Of a stretch of DNA of 8,107 nucleotides, positions 1-6,928 are shown piece after piece. Numbering within the stretch: the first letter of the stretch is position 1; each line of letters begins with the position of its first letter. The translations under genes and the position numbers were made by a program. The notes below the pieces were generated by a model. That model was not told where the DNA came from, did no database searches, and saw only the letters and a list, made by a program, of their open reading frames with translations. The DNA comes from Pseudomonadota bacterium. Its GTDB lineage: Bacteria > Pseudomonadota > Alphaproteobacteria > Rhizobiales > Rhizobiaceae. The stretch lies in the NCBI GenBank assembly GCA_023435335.1, contig JAEYRU010000227.1, positions 1-8,107 of the forward strand, given 5' to 3'.

Positions 1-159
1 TCGGTGATCCTGATCAGCCACCGCATGCCGGACGTGTTTGCGGTCGCCGACCGTGTCACCGTCCTGCGCCGCGGCCGGAAGGTCGCCGACAAGCCGACAA
101 GCGAAACGAGTCCCGAAGAAATCACCGGCCTGATTACCGGTGCGATCCATGCCGCGTGA
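1..159 (+). CDS. Sugar ABC transporter ATP-binding protein, 3' end only
   Basis: The window opens inside this gene in frame 1; 52 codons remain before the TGA at 157-159. The visible part begins SVILISHRMPDVFAVADRVTVLRRG. This is the end of a nucleotide-binding domain: beta strand, the H-loop (switch) histidine at bases 19-21, then the 'DR..VLRRGR' strand common to ABC ATPases. The wording 'ISHxMPxVFxVADR' and the ending in 'ITG(L)ITGA' resemble the short FrcA-type sugar ATPases of rhizobia more than the double-domain RbsA type, but Walker A, Walker B and the signature motif lie outside the window. The protein would sit on the cytoplasmic face and energise the permease encoded next. Its stop is 7 bp before the permease ATG, and the permease ribosome site overlaps its last codons, so the two are co-transcribed. 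The general call is secure; single- versus double-domain form and substrate are not. Confidence 0.88.
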   Translation, partial: SVILISHRMPDVFAVADRVTVLRRGRKVADKPTSETSPEEITGLITGAIHAA

Positions 160-166
160 GGAATCC

Positions 167-1189
167 ATGACGACCGACCAGGATACAAAGGATTACGCGA
201 GCCTCGACGAGGCGATCGCGCGCCAGACCCGTTCCCGCCTGGCGCATATCGTCAGCAAGCAGGCCTTCTGGGTCTTCGTCGCGGCGGTGATCGCGTGCGT
301 GGCACTGGCGCTGGCGACCGACACCTTCGCGACACCGCAGAACCTCTTCAACGTCACCCGCAACTTCGCCTTCGTGGCGATCGTGGCGCTCGGGATGACC
401 GTGGTCATCATCTCCGGCGGCATCGACCTGTCGGTCGGCTCCACCCTGTGCCTCTCGGCCATGGTGCTGGCCATCCTGATGAATGCCGGCAATCCGCTAT
501 GGCTGTCGGCCCTGGCGGCGATAGGCGCGGCCCTCATCGTCGGCCTGATCAACGGGATGCTCATCGCCTACCTGCGCATTCCGCCCTTCGTCGTTACGCT
601 CGGCATGCTGTCGCTTGCCCGCAGCGCCGCGATGGTGCTTTCCAACAACAAGATGATCTTCCAGTTCGGGCCCGACGAGAAGCTGCTCTTCTGGCTTGGC
701 GGCGGGTCGACCTGGGGTATCGCCAACCCGGTCATAGCGCTGGTTCTGCTCGCCTTCATCACGGGCTTCGTCCTGCGCTGGACCCGGTGGGGCACGCATG
801 TGTTCGCGATAGGCAGCAACGAGAGAGCCGCCGTATTGACCGGCATCAATGTGCGCGGCCTCAAGGTGAGCGTCTATGTCTGCTCGGCGTTTTTCGCGGG
901 CGTTGCCGGTGTGCTCGAAGCCGGCTGGCTGGGCGGCGTGACCACCAACCTGGGGCAATCGATGGAACTCAGCGTGATCGCTGCCTCGGTCATCGGCGGC
1001 GCCAACCTGATGGGAGGAGCAGGCACGATCTTCGGATCGGTGGTTGGCGCGGCCCTCATTGAAGTGATACGCAACAGTCTGATCCTACTCGGGATCAGTA
1101 CGTTCTGGCAGGGGGCCTTCGTGGGCAGCTTCATCATCCTCGCGGTCGCGTTCGACCGTGTTCGCGCCTTGCGCGAGGAGTCGCAGTGA
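167..1189 (+). CDS. CUT2-family sugar ABC transporter permease (RbsC/FrcC-like)
   Basis: Inner-membrane permease subunit of a monosaccharide ABC importer (BPD_transp_2 family), 340 aa from the ATG at 167. That start is chosen because GAGGA (158-162) lies 4 bp upstream; GTG 140 and ATG 149 in the same frame would overlap the ATPase gene further and lack a ribosome site. Residues 1-32 are a polar cytoplasmic leader, as in FrcC. Hydrophobic segments follow at about 33-51, 64-82, 93-107, 112-135, 140-158, 185-203, 234-252, 266-300 and 312-329. Family hallmarks are GGIDLSVG at 84-91, 'IPPFVVTLGML' around 138-148, the coupling region 'G..VFAIGSNERAAVLTGI' around 209-227, and ASVIGGANLMGGAGTIFG at 273-290. 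It pairs with the ATPase encoded upstream and with an unseen periplasmic binding protein. Its TGA overlaps the GTG of the regulator. Family confidence is high; the actual sugar is unknown. Confidence 0.93.
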   Translation: MTTDQDTKDYASLDEAIARQTRSRLAHIVSKQAFWVFVAAVIACVALALATDTFATPQNLFNVTRNFAFVAIVALGMTVVIISGGIDLSVGSTLCLSAMVLAILMNAGNPLWLSALAAIGAALIVGLINGMLIAYLRIPPFVVTLGMLSLARSAAMVLSNNKMIFQFGPDEKLLFWLGGGSTWGIANPVIALVLLAFITGFVLRWTRWGTHVFAIGSNERAAVLTGINVRGLKVSVYVCSAFFAGVAGVLEAGWLGGVTTNLGQSMELSVIAASVIGGANLMGGAGTIFGSVVGAALIEVIRNSLILLGISTFWQGAFVGSFIILAVAFDRVRALREESQ

Positions 1190-2004
1190 ACAGACGCGAG
1201 CAGACCGACAGGCAAGCCGAGCTGCTCGCGACGCAGCCGACGGACGCGCGGGCAACCGTCGTGTCCGACGACCTGCACGACTTCCCGCCGCCATCGAGGC
1301 TGATGGGATCGAGCGTGCACTCCGCCGTCGCCAACGAGATCGGCCTCAGGATCGTGCGTGGGGACTATCCGCCCGGCGCGATCCTGCCGAACGAGGCGAA
1401 ATGGGCGGAGACCTTCAATGTCAGCCGCTCGGCCGTGCGCGAGGCCATCAAGATGCTGATGGCGAAGAGCCTTCTCAACTCGCGGCCGAAGGTAGGGAGC
1501 CGCGTCGAGCCGCGGGAGCGCTGGAACCTGTTGGATCGCGACGTGCTGGCCTGGTACGCGGCGTCGCCGGATCGCGAGAAGTTCCTCAAGACGGTGCAGG
1601 AATTCCGCTACATCGTGGAGCCGGAAGCCGCCGCGCTCGCCGCCGCGCGACGAACCGACCAGCAGGCGGCGGAGATCGAGAGGGCGTGCACGGACATGGG
1701 CGCGGCGACAACGCTGCGCACCCGCACCGAGGCCGATACCCGCTTCCACATGGCGATACTTAGCGCGGCCGGCAACGAACTGCTCGTTCCGCTCGGCGTG
1801 TTGATCGAGTCGGGTCTCAACTATCTCTTCGTCTATATCACGCGCGATACCAACGACCTGGACTACGCCCAGCGGCTGCACGAGGACATAGCTCGGCAGA
1901 TCCGTTTGGGGCGGCCCGACAAGGCGCGCGCGGCCGTTCGGAAGCTTCTCGGCAATACCGATGACATCATAGCCGGCGGCCGGGGCGATCGACCGGCGGA
2001 GTGA
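1186..2004 (+). CDS. FadR-type (GntR/FCD) transcriptional regulator of the ABC sugar operon
   Basis: 272-aa DNA-binding regulator. The GTG at 1186 overlaps the permease TGA (GTGA) and has GAGGAG at 1175-1180 five bases upstream, so translation is coupled. Residues 1-38 are a poorly conserved leader. The GntR winged helix spans about 43-107 (VHSAVANEIGLRIVRGDYPPG, recognition helix around NVSRSAVREAIKMLMAK, wing 'SRPKVGSRV'). The phrase WNLLDRDVLAWY (113-124) is typical of FadR-family regulators of sugar-acid genes. The C-terminal FCD ligand domain covers about 135-262. Two usual FCD metal ligands are in 'D184..FH188', a third is H232; the histidine expected near 'AxxxH' at the end is replaced by leucine (254). 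It probably represses the sugar operon and responds to a sugar or sugar acid. No operator is visible, since the operon's promoter lies before base 1. A later start, such as the ATG of LMGSSV, would still keep the whole winged helix. Confidence 0.88.
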   Translation: MNRREQTDRQAELLATQPTDARATVVSDDLHDFPPPSRLMGSSVHSAVANEIGLRIVRGDYPPGAILPNEAKWAETFNVSRSAVREAIKMLMAKSLLNSRPKVGSRVEPRERWNLLDRDVLAWYAASPDREKFLKTVQEFRYIVEPEAAALAAARRTDQQAAEIERACTDMGAATTLRTRTEADTRFHMAILSAAGNELLVPLGVLIESGLNYLFVYITRDTNDLDYAQRLHEDIARQIRLGRPDKARAAVRKLLGNTDDIIAGGRGDRPAE

Positions 2005-2064
2005 TCGCAGGCGGCTCGGACCGGCCCGATATCCTGCGGCCCGCACTTCTGCGCAGCCGGATGC
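2005..2064. other. Convergent intergenic gap, no clear terminator
   Basis: Sixty bases separate the ends of the + strand regulator gene and the - strand enolase-superfamily gene. A 6-bp inverted repeat CCGGAT/ATCCGG (2057-2062 and 2070-2075, 7-base loop) straddles the stop codon of the - strand gene. It has no T-run on either side, so it is not a convincing intrinsic terminator. I see no small gene or other signal in the gap. Termination here may be Rho-dependent or rely on converging polymerases. Confidence 0.5.
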
Positions 2065-3264
2065 TCAGGATCCGGTGCTCACCCGCACTGTCGCGTCCGC
2101 GCGCTTCTCCACGTCCGGCAGCAATTCGGTGCCTAGGCCCGGGGCGTCGCCCACGCTTATATGACCCTCGGCGACGATCGGCAGCTCTGTCACCAGTTCC
2201 TTGTACCAGCCGGTGTAGAAGGCCCGTACCGACTCCTGGACGAGAGTGTTGCGCGCGTGCATCGAGAAATGGCACGAGGCCATGAAGACCACCGGTCCGG
2301 TGCAGTCGTGCGGCGCAACCGGGATCTGGTAGGCCTCGGCCATGCCCGCGATCTTTCGCGCCTCGGAAAGCCCGCCGCACCATGACAGGTCCAGCATCGC
2401 CACACCGGCCACGCCGGTGGCGAGATAGTCGCGGAATGCGTGCGGATAGGCCAGCGTCTCGGACGCGCAAATCATCGCCTTCGAATGAGGCGCATAGGAT
2501 TTCAGCGTCTCCAGCGAATCCATGCGCACCGGATCCTCATGCCAGTAGGTATCGAATTCGGCCAGCGCGCGTGCGATGCGCTGCGCCGCCGGCAGTTTCC
2601 ACAGCGAGTGGAATTCGACCATGATGTCCATGCGGTCGCCGACCGCTTTCCGGATCTTTTCGAACGGCTTCAGCGCAAGACGTAGCTCGTCCGCCGAAAT
2701 GTCGAGGCCGCCGGTCCGTTCCGCGGCGATGTCGAACGGCCATATCTTCATGCCCGCTATGCCCTGCTCGAGCAGGGAGTGCGCCAGATCGTCGGCCGAA
2801 TTGAGAAAGCCGTCGAGGTCCTCGTACGGGCCGGAAATCTCGCCTACGCCCCAGTTCGCCACCGCCTGCGCGCGGGCGTCGCGGACGTATCGATAGCCCG
2901 CGCAGGTGTTGTAGGTGCGGACCGTGTCGCGGCTGCGCCCCCCTAGTGCGACCGAGACGGGCACGCCGAGCGCCTTGCCGAAGAGGTCCCACAGCGCGAT
3001 GTCGACGGCCGAATTGCCGCGCGTCTCCACGCCGGCGCCGCGCCAGCCGAGATAGCCCAGCAGGTCGCGGTTGATCGCCTCGATCTGCATCGGGTCGCGG
3101 CCAATGATCTTCGGCGCGACGGTTTCGTGGAGGTAGGCCTCCACCGCCGCCGCTCCCATGAACGTCTCGCCGAGACCCACCAGCCCTTCGTCCGTGTGCA
3201 GCCGGACCCAGATCAGGTTGGCGAATTCAGGGAGGCGGATCGTTTCCAGCGACTTGATCTTCAC
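2065..3264 (-). CDS. Enolase-superfamily (mandelate racemase/muconate lactonizing) protein, probable acid-sugar dehydratase
   Basis: 399-aa protein, usual length for the family, starting with GTG at 3264. Residues 1-110 form the N-terminal capping domain; residues 120-360 form the barrel. Mg2+ ligands are on successive strands: E217 in 'MVEFHS', E243 in 'WHEDP', E269 in 'ICASETLA'. H219, beside the first ligand, and H319 in 'VAPHDCTGP' occupy positions like the two catalytic histidines of galactonate dehydratase. The barrel strand with K173 reads K-I-W, so the KxK pair of mandelate racemase-type epimerases is absent. Together this points to a cytoplasmic dehydratase turning an aldonic or related sugar acid into a 2-keto-3-deoxy acid. 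The substrate is unassigned. It follows the TRAP transporter genes in the same direction but behind a terminator, and its own ribosome site is weak (GAAGA, about 6 bases before the GTG). Family call is firm; dehydratase is an inference from residues and context. Confidence 0.9.
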   Translation of the reverse strand: MKIKSLETIRLPEFANLIWVRLHTDEGLVGLGETFMGAAAVEAYLHETVAPKIIGRDPMQIEAINRDLLGYLGWRGAGVETRGNSAVDIALWDLFGKALGVPVSVALGGRSRDTVRTYNTCAGYRYVRDARAQAVANWGVGEISGPYEDLDGFLNSADDLAHSLLEQGIAGMKIWPFDIAAERTGGLDISADELRLALKPFEKIRKAVGDRMDIMVEFHSLWKLPAAQRIARALAEFDTYWHEDPVRMDSLETLKSYAPHSKAMICASETLAYPHAFRDYLATGVAGVAMLDLSWCGGLSEARKIAGMAEAYQIPVAPHDCTGPVVFMASCHFSMHARNTLVQESVRAFYTGWYKELVTELPIVAEGHISVGDAPGLGTELLPDVEKRADATVRVSTGS

Positions 3265-3292
3265 GGCGGGTCTTCAGAGTCAGGTTGGGAAG

Positions 3293-3321
3293 AAAAAAGG
3301 GGCGGCTTCCGCCGCCCCTTT
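3293..3321 (-). terminator. Intrinsic terminator after dctP
   Basis: Read on the - strand, an 11-bp perfect stem (AAAGGGGCGGC, GGAA loop, GCCGCCCCTTT) runs straight into an unbroken T-run extending to 3293. The GNRA-type tetraloop and G+C-rich stem make it a textbook Rho-independent terminator. It starts 12 bp after the TAA of the TRAP binding-protein gene and ends 28 bp before the GTG of the enolase-superfamily gene. On the + strand the stem is followed by only three T's, so it should act mainly in the - direction. It may also protect the 3' end of the transporter mRNA. Confidence 0.9.
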
Positions 3322-3332
3322 GAATTGCGGTC

Positions 3333-4343
3333 TTACTGTCCGCGCATCTTCTGCAGCTCAGCCATCATCTTGTCGACGACCTCCTGTCCGATCGTCGCGG
3401 CGTGCTTCTCGTAGACGGGCTTCACCGCCTCACGCATCGCCTCCTGGGCTTCGGGCGTCAGTTCGACCACCTCCATGCCCGCCGCCTTGACGTTCTCCAG
3501 CGATTTCGCGCCGAGTTCGCGGCTGGCCTGTCGCTGCACGTCACGTCCGACGATCGCGCACTCCTGCAAGGCCGCCTGCTCGTCCGCCGAGAGGTGGTCC
3601 CAGAGCGGCTTCGAATACAGCACCATGAACGGCGTGTAGGCATGACGCGACATCGTCAGGTGCTTCTGCACCTCGGAGAATTTCGACGTGTCGATGGTCA
3701 CCACCGGGTTTTCCTGCCCGTCGATCGCGCCGGTCTCGAGCGCAGTAAACACCTCGCCGAAGGCCATCGGAACCGCGTTGGCTCCAAGGTTGACGAAGGA
3801 GTCCAGGAAGATGTTGTTCTGCATCACCCGGACCTTGAGGCCCTTGATGTCGTCGACGTCCTCGACCGGACGCTGCGAATTGGTGAGATTGCGGAATCCG
3901 TTCTCCCAATAGGCGAGGTTGATCAGTCCGACGCCCGGCATCATGTCGGAGACATACTGGCCGAAGTCACCGTCGAGGATCGTGTCCGCTTCCTTCTCGT
4001 CGGCGAAAAGGAAGGGCAGGTCGAACACGCCGAGCGCAGGCAGGATGCCGACGAGCGGGGAACTCGACGTGACCACCATTTCCTGCGTGCCGGAACGGAG
4101 CGCCTGGGTGGCGTCGAGGTCGCCGCCGAGCGCGCCGCTCCAGAATGCGTTCAGCTTCATCTTGCCGCCTGACTTCTCGGTCAGGCATTCGCTCATGGCC
4201 TTCACGCCATTGCCCACCGGATGGGTTTCGGCGACGCCGTTGGATACGCGGATGGTGCGGTCCTGGAACTCGGCCATCGCCGACCCCGCGAACACTGATG
4301 CGCCAAGCGCGAGGGCCAGGGCCCGGAGATGCATCGATTTCAT
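3333..4343 (-). CDS. dctP: TRAP transporter periplasmic solute-binding protein (DctP family)
   Basis: 336-aa binding protein of a TRAP uptake system; it captures a carboxylate-bearing solute in the periplasm and delivers it to the DctQM permease. A signal peptide is clear: MKSMHLRALALALGASVFAG then 'SAMA' with likely cleavage before E25. Family landmarks are 'AETHPVGNGVKAM' (38-50), 'GVFDLPFLF' (105-113), ENGFRNLTN (147-155), 'GLKVRVMQN' (168-176) with R172 at the usual carboxylate-binding arginine, and 'GAIDGQENP' (205-213). The ATG at 4343 has GGAGG six bases upstream and also yields the signal peptide; an ATG five bases earlier closes at once. The gene is last of the three transporter genes, 65 bp after dctM, and is followed by a terminator. 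Neighbouring genes suggest a sugar acid as ligand rather than a C4-dicarboxylate, so the symbol names the family only. Confidence 0.94.
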   Translation of the reverse strand: MKSMHLRALALALGASVFAGSAMAEFQDRTIRVSNGVAETHPVGNGVKAMSECLTEKSGGKMKLNAFWSGALGGDLDATQALRSGTQEMVVTSSSPLVGILPALGVFDLPFLFADEKEADTILDGDFGQYVSDMMPGVGLINLAYWENGFRNLTNSQRPVEDVDDIKGLKVRVMQNNIFLDSFVNLGANAVPMAFGEVFTALETGAIDGQENPVVTIDTSKFSEVQKHLTMSRHAYTPFMVLYSKPLWDHLSADEQAALQECAIVGRDVQRQASRELGAKSLENVKAAGMEVVELTPEAQEAMREAVKPVYEKHAATIGQEVVDKMMAELQKMRGQ

Positions 4344-4380
4344 TTCATTCCTCCCTTGTTGAGGTGGCTGGAGTTCTTAC

Positions 4381-4390
4381 TTCTCGAGAA
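4381..4390. repeat. 10-bp palindrome between dctM and dctP
   Basis: TTCTCGAGAA is a perfect palindrome in the 65-bp gap between the dctM stop and the dctP start, 38 bp before the dctP ATG. It has no loop, so it would not fold as RNA. It could be a protein-binding half of an internal control site or chance; I see no matching copy elsewhere in the window. Confidence 0.3.
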
Positions 4391-4408
4391 ACCCGCGACG
4401 CATGTCGG

Positions 4409-5686
4409 CTAGCGCAGCCAGCTGAGCGGCACGAGGACGAGCTCTGGAAACAGGACAAGCAGGAACAGCACGGCGACCTGGGCCAGCAGAAACGGCCAGA
4501 CCCCCGTTATGACCTGCCCGAGCGGCACCTTTGCCACGCCGCTGACGACATTGAGCACGACGCCGACCGGCGGCGTGAGCAGGCCGATGCAGCAGTTCAT
4601 GACGAACAGGACGCCGAAATAGGTCGGGTTGATGCCAGCCTCCCGGATGATCGGCATCAGCACCGGCGTCAGGATCAGGATGGTGGGCGCCAGGTCGAGC
4701 GCGGTGCCGACGACCAGCACGAGCAGCATGATGACGGCCAGCAGCAGCGTCGGCCGGTCGATCAGCGGCTGGATGATATCGCCGATCTCGGCCGGGATGT
4801 TCGCCGACGTGATGAGCCACGCCGAAACGAGCGCAGCCGCCACGAGGAACATCACCACAGCGGTGGTCTTGGCGGCGGTCAGAAAGACGCGATAGAGGTC
4901 GCGTATCTTCAGTTCGCGGTAGATCACCATGCCGACGAAGAGCGCGTAGACCGCCGCCACGACAGCCGCTTCAGTGGGCGTGAAAACCCCGAACCGGATA
5001 CCGCCGAGAACGATCACGGGCATGAACAGGGCCCAGCCGGCGCGTCCGGTTGCCCGCAGCTTCACCGAAGCCGGCTGGCGGGGCAGCACCGCCACGTTCT
5101 CCTTCTTGGCCATGAAGAGCCAGGTGACGACCAGCGCCAGCGCCATCATCAGGCCCGGCACGATGCCGCCGATGAAGAGCTGCGTGATGGACACGTTGGC
5201 CGCCACGCCGAAGATGATGTAGGCGATGGAAGGCGGGATCACCGGCGCGATGATGCCGCCGGCCGCCATCAGTCCCGAGGCGCGCGGAACGTTGTAGCCG
5301 GCGTCGCGCATCATCGGGATCAGGATCGCGGCCAGCGCTGCCGTATCGGCCGCCGCGGAGCCGGAGATCGAAGCCATGATGACGGCGGCGACGATGGCCA
5401 CGATGCCGAGGCCCCCCCTGATGTGACCCACGCAGGCGATGGCGAACTCGACGATGCGGCGCGACAGCCCGCCGGCATTCATGATCTCGCCCGCCAGCAG
5501 GAAGAAGGGGATCGCCAGCAGGGTAAAGGTGTCCGCCCCCGAGATCATGCGCTGCGAGACGATCTGCGTGTCGAAGATGCCGCCATAGGTCATCAAGGCG
5601 ATGCCGCAGAAGATCAGCGCAAAGGCCACCGGCACGCCGATCGCCATGGAGCCCAGCAGGGAGGCCAGGAAGACGACGATGGTCAT
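4409..5686 (-). CDS. dctM: TRAP transporter large permease subunit (DctM family)
   Basis: 425-aa integral membrane protein, exactly the size expected for DctM, which forms the Na+-coupled transport channel. The ATG at 5686 overlaps the dctQ TGA by four bases (ATGA), so translation is coupled; the same frame stays open further upstream but that stretch is out-of-frame dctQ sequence. About twelve hydrophobic segments run through the protein. Conserved family motifs are visible: 'TFTLLAIPFFLLAGEIMN' (53-70), ISGSAAADTAAL (107-118), GGIIAPVIPPSIAYIIFG (143-160), 'FGVFTPTEAAVVAAVYAL' (232-249) and CCIGLLTPPVGVVLN (365-379). The two repeated hairpin regions with their proline and small residues carry the transport site in characterised relatives. 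It works with the DctQ subunit encoded just upstream and the DctP protein downstream. No frameshift or truncation is seen. Confidence 0.95.
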   Translation of the reverse strand: MTIVVFLASLLGSMAIGVPVAFALIFCGIALMTYGGIFDTQIVSQRMISGADTFTLLAIPFFLLAGEIMNAGGLSRRIVEFAIACVGHIRGGLGIVAIVAAVIMASISGSAAADTAALAAILIPMMRDAGYNVPRASGLMAAGGIIAPVIPPSIAYIIFGVAANVSITQLFIGGIVPGLMMALALVVTWLFMAKKENVAVLPRQPASVKLRATGRAGWALFMPVIVLGGIRFGVFTPTEAAVVAAVYALFVGMVIYRELKIRDLYRVFLTAAKTTAVVMFLVAAALVSAWLITSANIPAEIGDIIQPLIDRPTLLLAVIMLLVLVVGTALDLAPTILILTPVLMPIIREAGINPTYFGVLFVMNCCIGLLTPPVGVVLNVVSGVAKVPLGQVITGVWPFLLAQVAVLFLLVLFPELVLVPLSWLR

Positions 5687-6219
5687 TCGGCGCGTTCCCG
5701 AATGGCGGCCGCCTCGGCCCTTTCGCCCGCGAAGGCGGCGATCTCCTCTTCCGTGACCCGACCGAGCAGCGCGCGGACCAGCCGGATCGACACCATCAGG
5801 CCGATGCCGGCGCTGGTGAAGAAGCCGATGCCGTAGATCCAGTTCATGCGGATGCCGATCACGGGAGCGGTCATCGAGGCGTTGATCGGATACTGCTTCC
5901 AGGTCCCCCAGAAGAATGCGGCCATGCAAAGCAGGATGATCAGGTCGCTCAGCACCATGCACAGCAGCCTGCCGCCCGGCCCGAAGCGCTGCACCAGCGT
6001 TTCGACCCCCAGATGCGCGTTCTCGCGGAACGTGACGACGGCCCCGATGAAGGTCAGCCAGACAAAGAAGTACCGCGCCATCTCCTCGGAAACGAGGATG
6101 CCGGAGTTGAAGCCGTAACGCAGCACGACATTGCCGAAGACCATGACGGCCATCCCGGCAAGCAGGACCACCAGGAGGGCTTCAAGGCCCTTGAACAGGT
6201 AGTCGATCCCTCTCGTCAT
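5683..6219 (-). CDS. dctQ: TRAP transporter small permease subunit (DctQ family)
   Basis: 178-aa membrane protein with four predicted membrane segments at about 12-31, 47-66, 86-105 and 127-148, the standard DctQ layout; it holds and supports the large subunit. The family motif 'SEEMARYFFVWLTFIGA' is at 44-60, followed by 'RENAHLGVETL' (65-75), which is equally typical. The charged tail 154-178 is cytoplasmic and rich in E, A and R. The ATG at 6219 has GGAGGAG four bases upstream, and this ribosome site lies inside the end of the upstream regulator gene, which overlaps dctQ by 38 bp. Its TGA overlaps the dctM ATG. The arrangement indicates a single messenger and coupled translation of regulator, dctQ and dctM. 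Confidence 0.94.
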   Translation of the reverse strand: MTRGIDYLFKGLEALLVVLLAGMAVMVFGNVVLRYGFNSGILVSEEMARYFFVWLTFIGAVVTFRENAHLGVETLVQRFGPGGRLLCMVLSDLIILLCMAAFFWGTWKQYPINASMTAPVIGIRMNWIYGIGFFTSAGIGLMVSIRLVRALLGRVTEEEIAAFAGERAEAAAIRERAE

Positions 6220-6928
6220 TATGCTCCTCCCAGAGCCTGTCCGGCAGCACGCCGAGGATGTCCTCGCGTGCGGCTTCGATGAGTTTCGCCAACGCCTTGC
6301 GCGCCCGCTCGGGCTCGCGGCCGATGATCGCGTCGGCGACGTCCCTGTGCATAGGTAGGGCAGCCCGCGCGGTTTCCATGCTGATGACCGACAGCTTGAA
6401 CGAAACGCTCAGCGTATTCGCGATCAGCGGCACTAGTTGGCGCAGGAACTGGTTGCTCGACCCGACGATGATGGTCCCGTGGAAGTCGAGGTCGGCGGCG
6501 TGGTAGTCTCCCCTGCCGTCTACGGCCTCCGCCATCCGCTCATAGGCATCCTCGAGCGCGGCGGCGTCGAATCGGGGGTTGCGGGCGGCGAGTTCGGCCG
6601 CATGCGGCTCGATGCCGAGGCGAAAGTCGATCAAATCGTCGACGAAGCCGCGCGTGAGTTCCCCGGTCAGGCGCCAGGCGACGACCTGGGGATCGAACAG
6701 GCTCCAGCTGTCGACCGGCCTGATCCTGGTGCCGTGGCGCCTGCGAACCTCGACCATCCCCTTTGCGACCAGCGTGCGCATCGCTTCGCGCACAACCGTG
6801 CGGCTGACGCCCAGTTCCCCACCGAGTTCCTCCTCGGTCGGCAAGGCGGGCTGGCCGGCGAACCGCCCTCCCACAATCCAGCCGGCGATCCGATCCACCG
6901 TTTCCTGATGGCGCGTGCGAATGAACAT
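6182..6928 (-). CDS. FadR-type (GntR/FCD) regulator of the TRAP/dehydratase operon
   Basis: 248-aa regulator counted from the ATG at 6928. The frame stays open to an ATG at 7078, but those extra 50 residues are low-complexity and would run through the palindromic operator, so I place the start at 6928. The GntR winged helix covers about 4-70, with the recognition region 'GVSRTVVREAMRTLVAKGM' (40-58) and wing 'VRRRHGTRI'. WSLFDPQVVAWR (75-86) matches the FadR-family signature seen also in the other regulator of this window. The FCD domain spans about 95-225; metal ligands are in 'D146..FH150' and H194, while the last usual histidine is a leucine (216). It likely represses its own operon and is released by the imported sugar acid or a breakdown product. 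It is the first gene of the block, overlapping dctQ by 38 bp. No Shine-Dalgarno sequence precedes the ATG, which fits a leaderless messenger. Confidence 0.88.
   Translation of the reverse strand: MFIRTRHQETVDRIAGWIVGGRFAGQPALPTEEELGGELGVSRTVVREAMRTLVAKGMVEVRRRHGTRIRPVDSWSLFDPQVVAWRLTGELTRGFVDDLIDFRLGIEPHAAELAARNPRFDAAALEDAYERMAEAVDGRGDYHAADLDFHGTIIVGSSNQFLRQLVPLIANTLSVSFKLSVISMETARAALPMHRDVADAIIGREPERARKALAKLIEAAREDILGVLPDRLWEEHNDERDRLPVQGP

Noticed and set aside
874..2046. A 390-codon open frame on the - strand opposite the ABC permease and its regulator
   Set aside because: Arginine-rich, low-complexity product with no recognisable domain; the + strand genes have clear family motifs over the same bases.
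2057..2075. Small inverted repeat CCGGAT/ATCCGG as a bidirectional terminator
   Set aside because: Only 6 bp with no T-run on either strand, and it includes the stop codon of the - strand gene; too weak to call.
4145..5836. A 563-codon open frame on the + strand opposite dctM and part of dctP and dctQ
   Set aside because: Its product is dominated by R, D, H, Q and G with no fold-like pattern, and it lies antisense to well-supported TRAP genes. It is open only because of G+C-rich third positions on the other strand.
5687..5962. A 92-residue N-terminal extension of the large TRAP permease
   Set aside because: It is out-of-frame dctQ sequence rich in R, H, D and G, and the ATG at 5686 with its ATGA overlap gives the family's normal length.
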